NCBI GenBank assembly: GCA_963662155.1
Contig: OY759264.1
Coordinates: 16,151,642 to 16,215,641, forward strand
Direction of reading: 5' to 3'
DNA: 64,000 bases
From: Lamellibrachia columna
Taxonomy: Eukaryota > Annelida > Polychaeta > Sabellida > Siboglinidae
Under the pieces are notes generated by a model, which worked only from the letters and a program-made list of their open reading frames with translations, did not search any database and had not been told where the DNA came from. Both the position numbers and the translations under genes were made by a program. This document shows, piece after piece, positions 62,031 to 64,000 of the stretch (its first letter is position 1; every line of letters starts with the position of its first letter).

Positions 62031-62239
62031 AGAGTCTCAGTGACGCGTCACATGTTTAGAATTTACGCATGCGTCATTTGTACGCCTAGCTTATCTGGGG
62101 GATCGCGTACGAAGTCCAATTGAATATTCTAAGAACATTCTATCGATTTTGTGGGACATTTTTATAACGTCACAACAAGGAAAACAGCTCATAAGTTACT
62201 GGAAATTAGGAAAGGAAATATTCCTGGTTGGAACACAGC

Positions 62240-62375
62240 GACGACCAAAAATGGCTCGGCTGTGACCTACCAGGGCGCTTCGGTTCATTCGCCTGCACCG
62301 AAATTGTGGCGAATCTCATCGATGGAATCTACTCGACTGTATTGTTCGCCATTCAAGCGGGCCGCCAATGCTACA
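62240..62375. repeat. Direct repeat copy 2
   Basis: Second copy, about 350 bp downstream and in the same orientation, of the segment at 61872-62030. Confidence 0.9.
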
Positions 62376-62979
62376 GTGTCTACTGTTAGTCTTTGACAAG
62401 AATCATTGCATAGACCATTAGCCTATTGTGTTTACGTGCATTCAATGTGTATGACGTTATGTGTGGAATTTCCTGTCTATTTTTGCCCCGTCAGTGACTG
62501 AATTTGAAATGGCGGTTTTCCTCTCGTCATGCAATTGCCCGACCAGCCTGAGTGGTTTCGTAGTCACAGCAGAGGGTGCAAAACTAGTATTGTTTTCACA
62601 TTGAATCCAATGCTAAGAGCAAGTCGGTTTAAAATAAGTATTCTTTGATTTGTGTCTTGCTACCGACTTACAGTAGTTTTTCGTTACATCTGCTGTTTTC
62701 GAAAACAACCAACAATGAAACTGGGGTAAATAGGAAGATGGTGTCCGTCACGCTTCGCCCAAACCGACCGGCTTCTGTCTGTCGTGAATCCGAAAGTTAA
62801 ACAATGATAGGTCCCCTTACTAGATTATACGATTTTGATGAAAAGTGTCACTTTTATTCCAGTTTACTCCTAAACATATAGAAAACAACATTTAGCAAGC
62901 ACAAAGGCTACAACTGAAATGTGGATTAAGTAACACTCTATTATAAAGTGTAAATAAAGTGTAAATAAATAAGCTATAC

Positions 62980-63140
62980 AGAAAGAGAGAGGCGGAGAGA
63001 CAGACAGACAGAGAAGGAGGGAGAGAGAGGGAGATAGAGAGGCAGAGAGACATAGAGAGACAGAGAAAGAGAGAGAGACACACTCACGCACACGCGCACA
63101 CGCGCACACACACACGCACGCACGCACACACACACACACA

Positions 63141-63226
<86 letters not shown>

Positions 63227-63282
63227 ATAGATAGACAGAAAGACAGACAGATAGACAGAGACAGAGAGACATAGAGACAGAG

Positions 63283-63351
<69 letters not shown>

Positions 63352-63410
63352 AACAGAGATAGAGAGACAGAAGAGAGAGGGGAGAGAAAGACAGGGAGAG
63401 GGAAAGATAG

Positions 63411-63445
<35 letters not shown>

Positions 63446-63559
63446 CAAAGGCAGATATAGACAGCAGACATAGAGAGAGAGAGGCAGATAGAGAGGCAGA
63501 GAAGCAGAGATACAGAAAGTGACACATAGAGAGAGACAGAGACAGATATATATATAGAT

Positions 63560-63620
<61 letters not shown>
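62980..63620. repeat. Compound (GA)n-(CA)n-(GATA)-(TA)n satellite-like block
   Basis: (CA)n about 63124-63223, (GA)n about 63283-63349, GACA/GATA mixtures between, and (TA)n 63543-63619. All long frames here are low-complexity artefacts. Confidence 0.97.
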
Positions 63621-63624
<4 letters not shown>

Positions 63625-63635
63625 TGTGTAGGGTA

Positions 63636-64000
63636 ATATTTAATGTAAATGAACACGTAGGTGACTTCAAGAAGCAACATTGTCGATGCCATTCAGTTGT
63701 TGTGTTGCTACATTGGTTATATTCATGTTAAAATATATTGATATCATCCATACGTCATTCTGTCGCACTTTCAATGAATGATGTACATAGCTATATGTTT
63801 ACTACGTAACTGTAGACAGCGATGCGTTGTTGAAACTCCGTCAGTCGCGGAGAAAGTCGTGGTCGTCGGTGTGACGGCCGACAACAACATAATCAGAACG
63901 TCGTGGGTGCAGTGGCGATACAGCGAATGCGCAGATCTACTGGTCATCTCCTTCGGATAACTATTGTGGTTGACTTTCATCCAACACCCTATCCAATTTT
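63636..64000. repeat. Dispersed repeat, second copy (uninterrupted)
   Basis: Matches 42015-42140 plus 43478-43760 in order and orientation. It runs off the window end. The minus strand shows a broken frame with 'RRSFNNASLS'-like text. Confidence 0.7.

Overview
This is a stretch of animal nuclear genome, most likely from a marine invertebrate. Two spliced multi-pass membrane protein genes with GT-AG introns sit among decayed retrotransposons and very long microsatellites. I see no operons, rRNA, tRNA or CRISPR array. The species cannot be named from sequence alone: the mix of CR1-like LINEs, an Ngaro/DIRS-type tyrosine-recombinase retrotransposon, a REJ/GAIN/PLAT polycystin and a PTCHD3-like gene would fit several marine invertebrate groups.

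Host genes. (1) A polycystin-1-like gene runs on the + strand from about 14.0 to 41.9 kb. I rebuilt 13 exons whose splice phases join: the C-terminal part of a REJ domain, a GAIN region, a GPS motif split by a 9.2-kb intron, TM1, a PLAT domain, and a two-helix block of the LPWW type. Its 5' exons are not found. The second and third membrane helices expected after PLAT, and the C-terminal channel helices, are missing. (2) A patched-domain-containing gene (PTCHD3-like, RND/SSD family) lies on the - strand from 58,572 to 54,221. It has three exons and about 1131 residues, with a C-terminal tail of 20-residue repeats. It looks intact.

Mobile elements. From 3.4 to 7.6 kb (- strand) lies a recent Ngaro/DIRS-like element with gag, RT, RNase H and tyrosine recombinase. 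Only two nonsense codons and one single-base frameshift break it. On its 5' side are a 54-bp tandem array and a separate SGNH-hydrolase ORF, reaching 9.6 kb. A CR1-like LINE family is present in about ten pieces (0.3, 1.8, 14.7-17.6, 18.2, 19.7-21.6, 28-29.6, 33.4, 35-39, 42.2-43.5 and 58.9-60.3 kb). Its ORF1 also carries an SGNH hydrolase, and its 3' end has a conserved hairpin followed by a 10-bp repeated tail. Other pieces are an RTE-type LINE (0.65-1.7 kb), other non-LTR RT fragments (24.4-26.3, 31.7-33.2 and 34.4-34.7 kb), a Tc1-like transposase relic (49.1-49.7 kb), a ruined multi-copy Cys-rich gene (47.6-48.8 kb) and a MULE/ZSWIM-like fragment (52.5-52.7 kb).

Repeats. There are long (TA)n, (CA)n, (CATA)n, (CTG)53 and (ACT)~69 tracts. 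Minisatellites have units of 27, 34, about 44, 54, 56 and 67 bp. The 67-bp unit is notable because it copies a splice acceptor together with the start of a polycystin exon. A foldback element and a strong 17-bp-stem hairpin lie at 53.4-53.8 kb. The regions 9.6-14.0, 44.8-47.1 and 60.7-63.0 kb hold no gene I can recognise.
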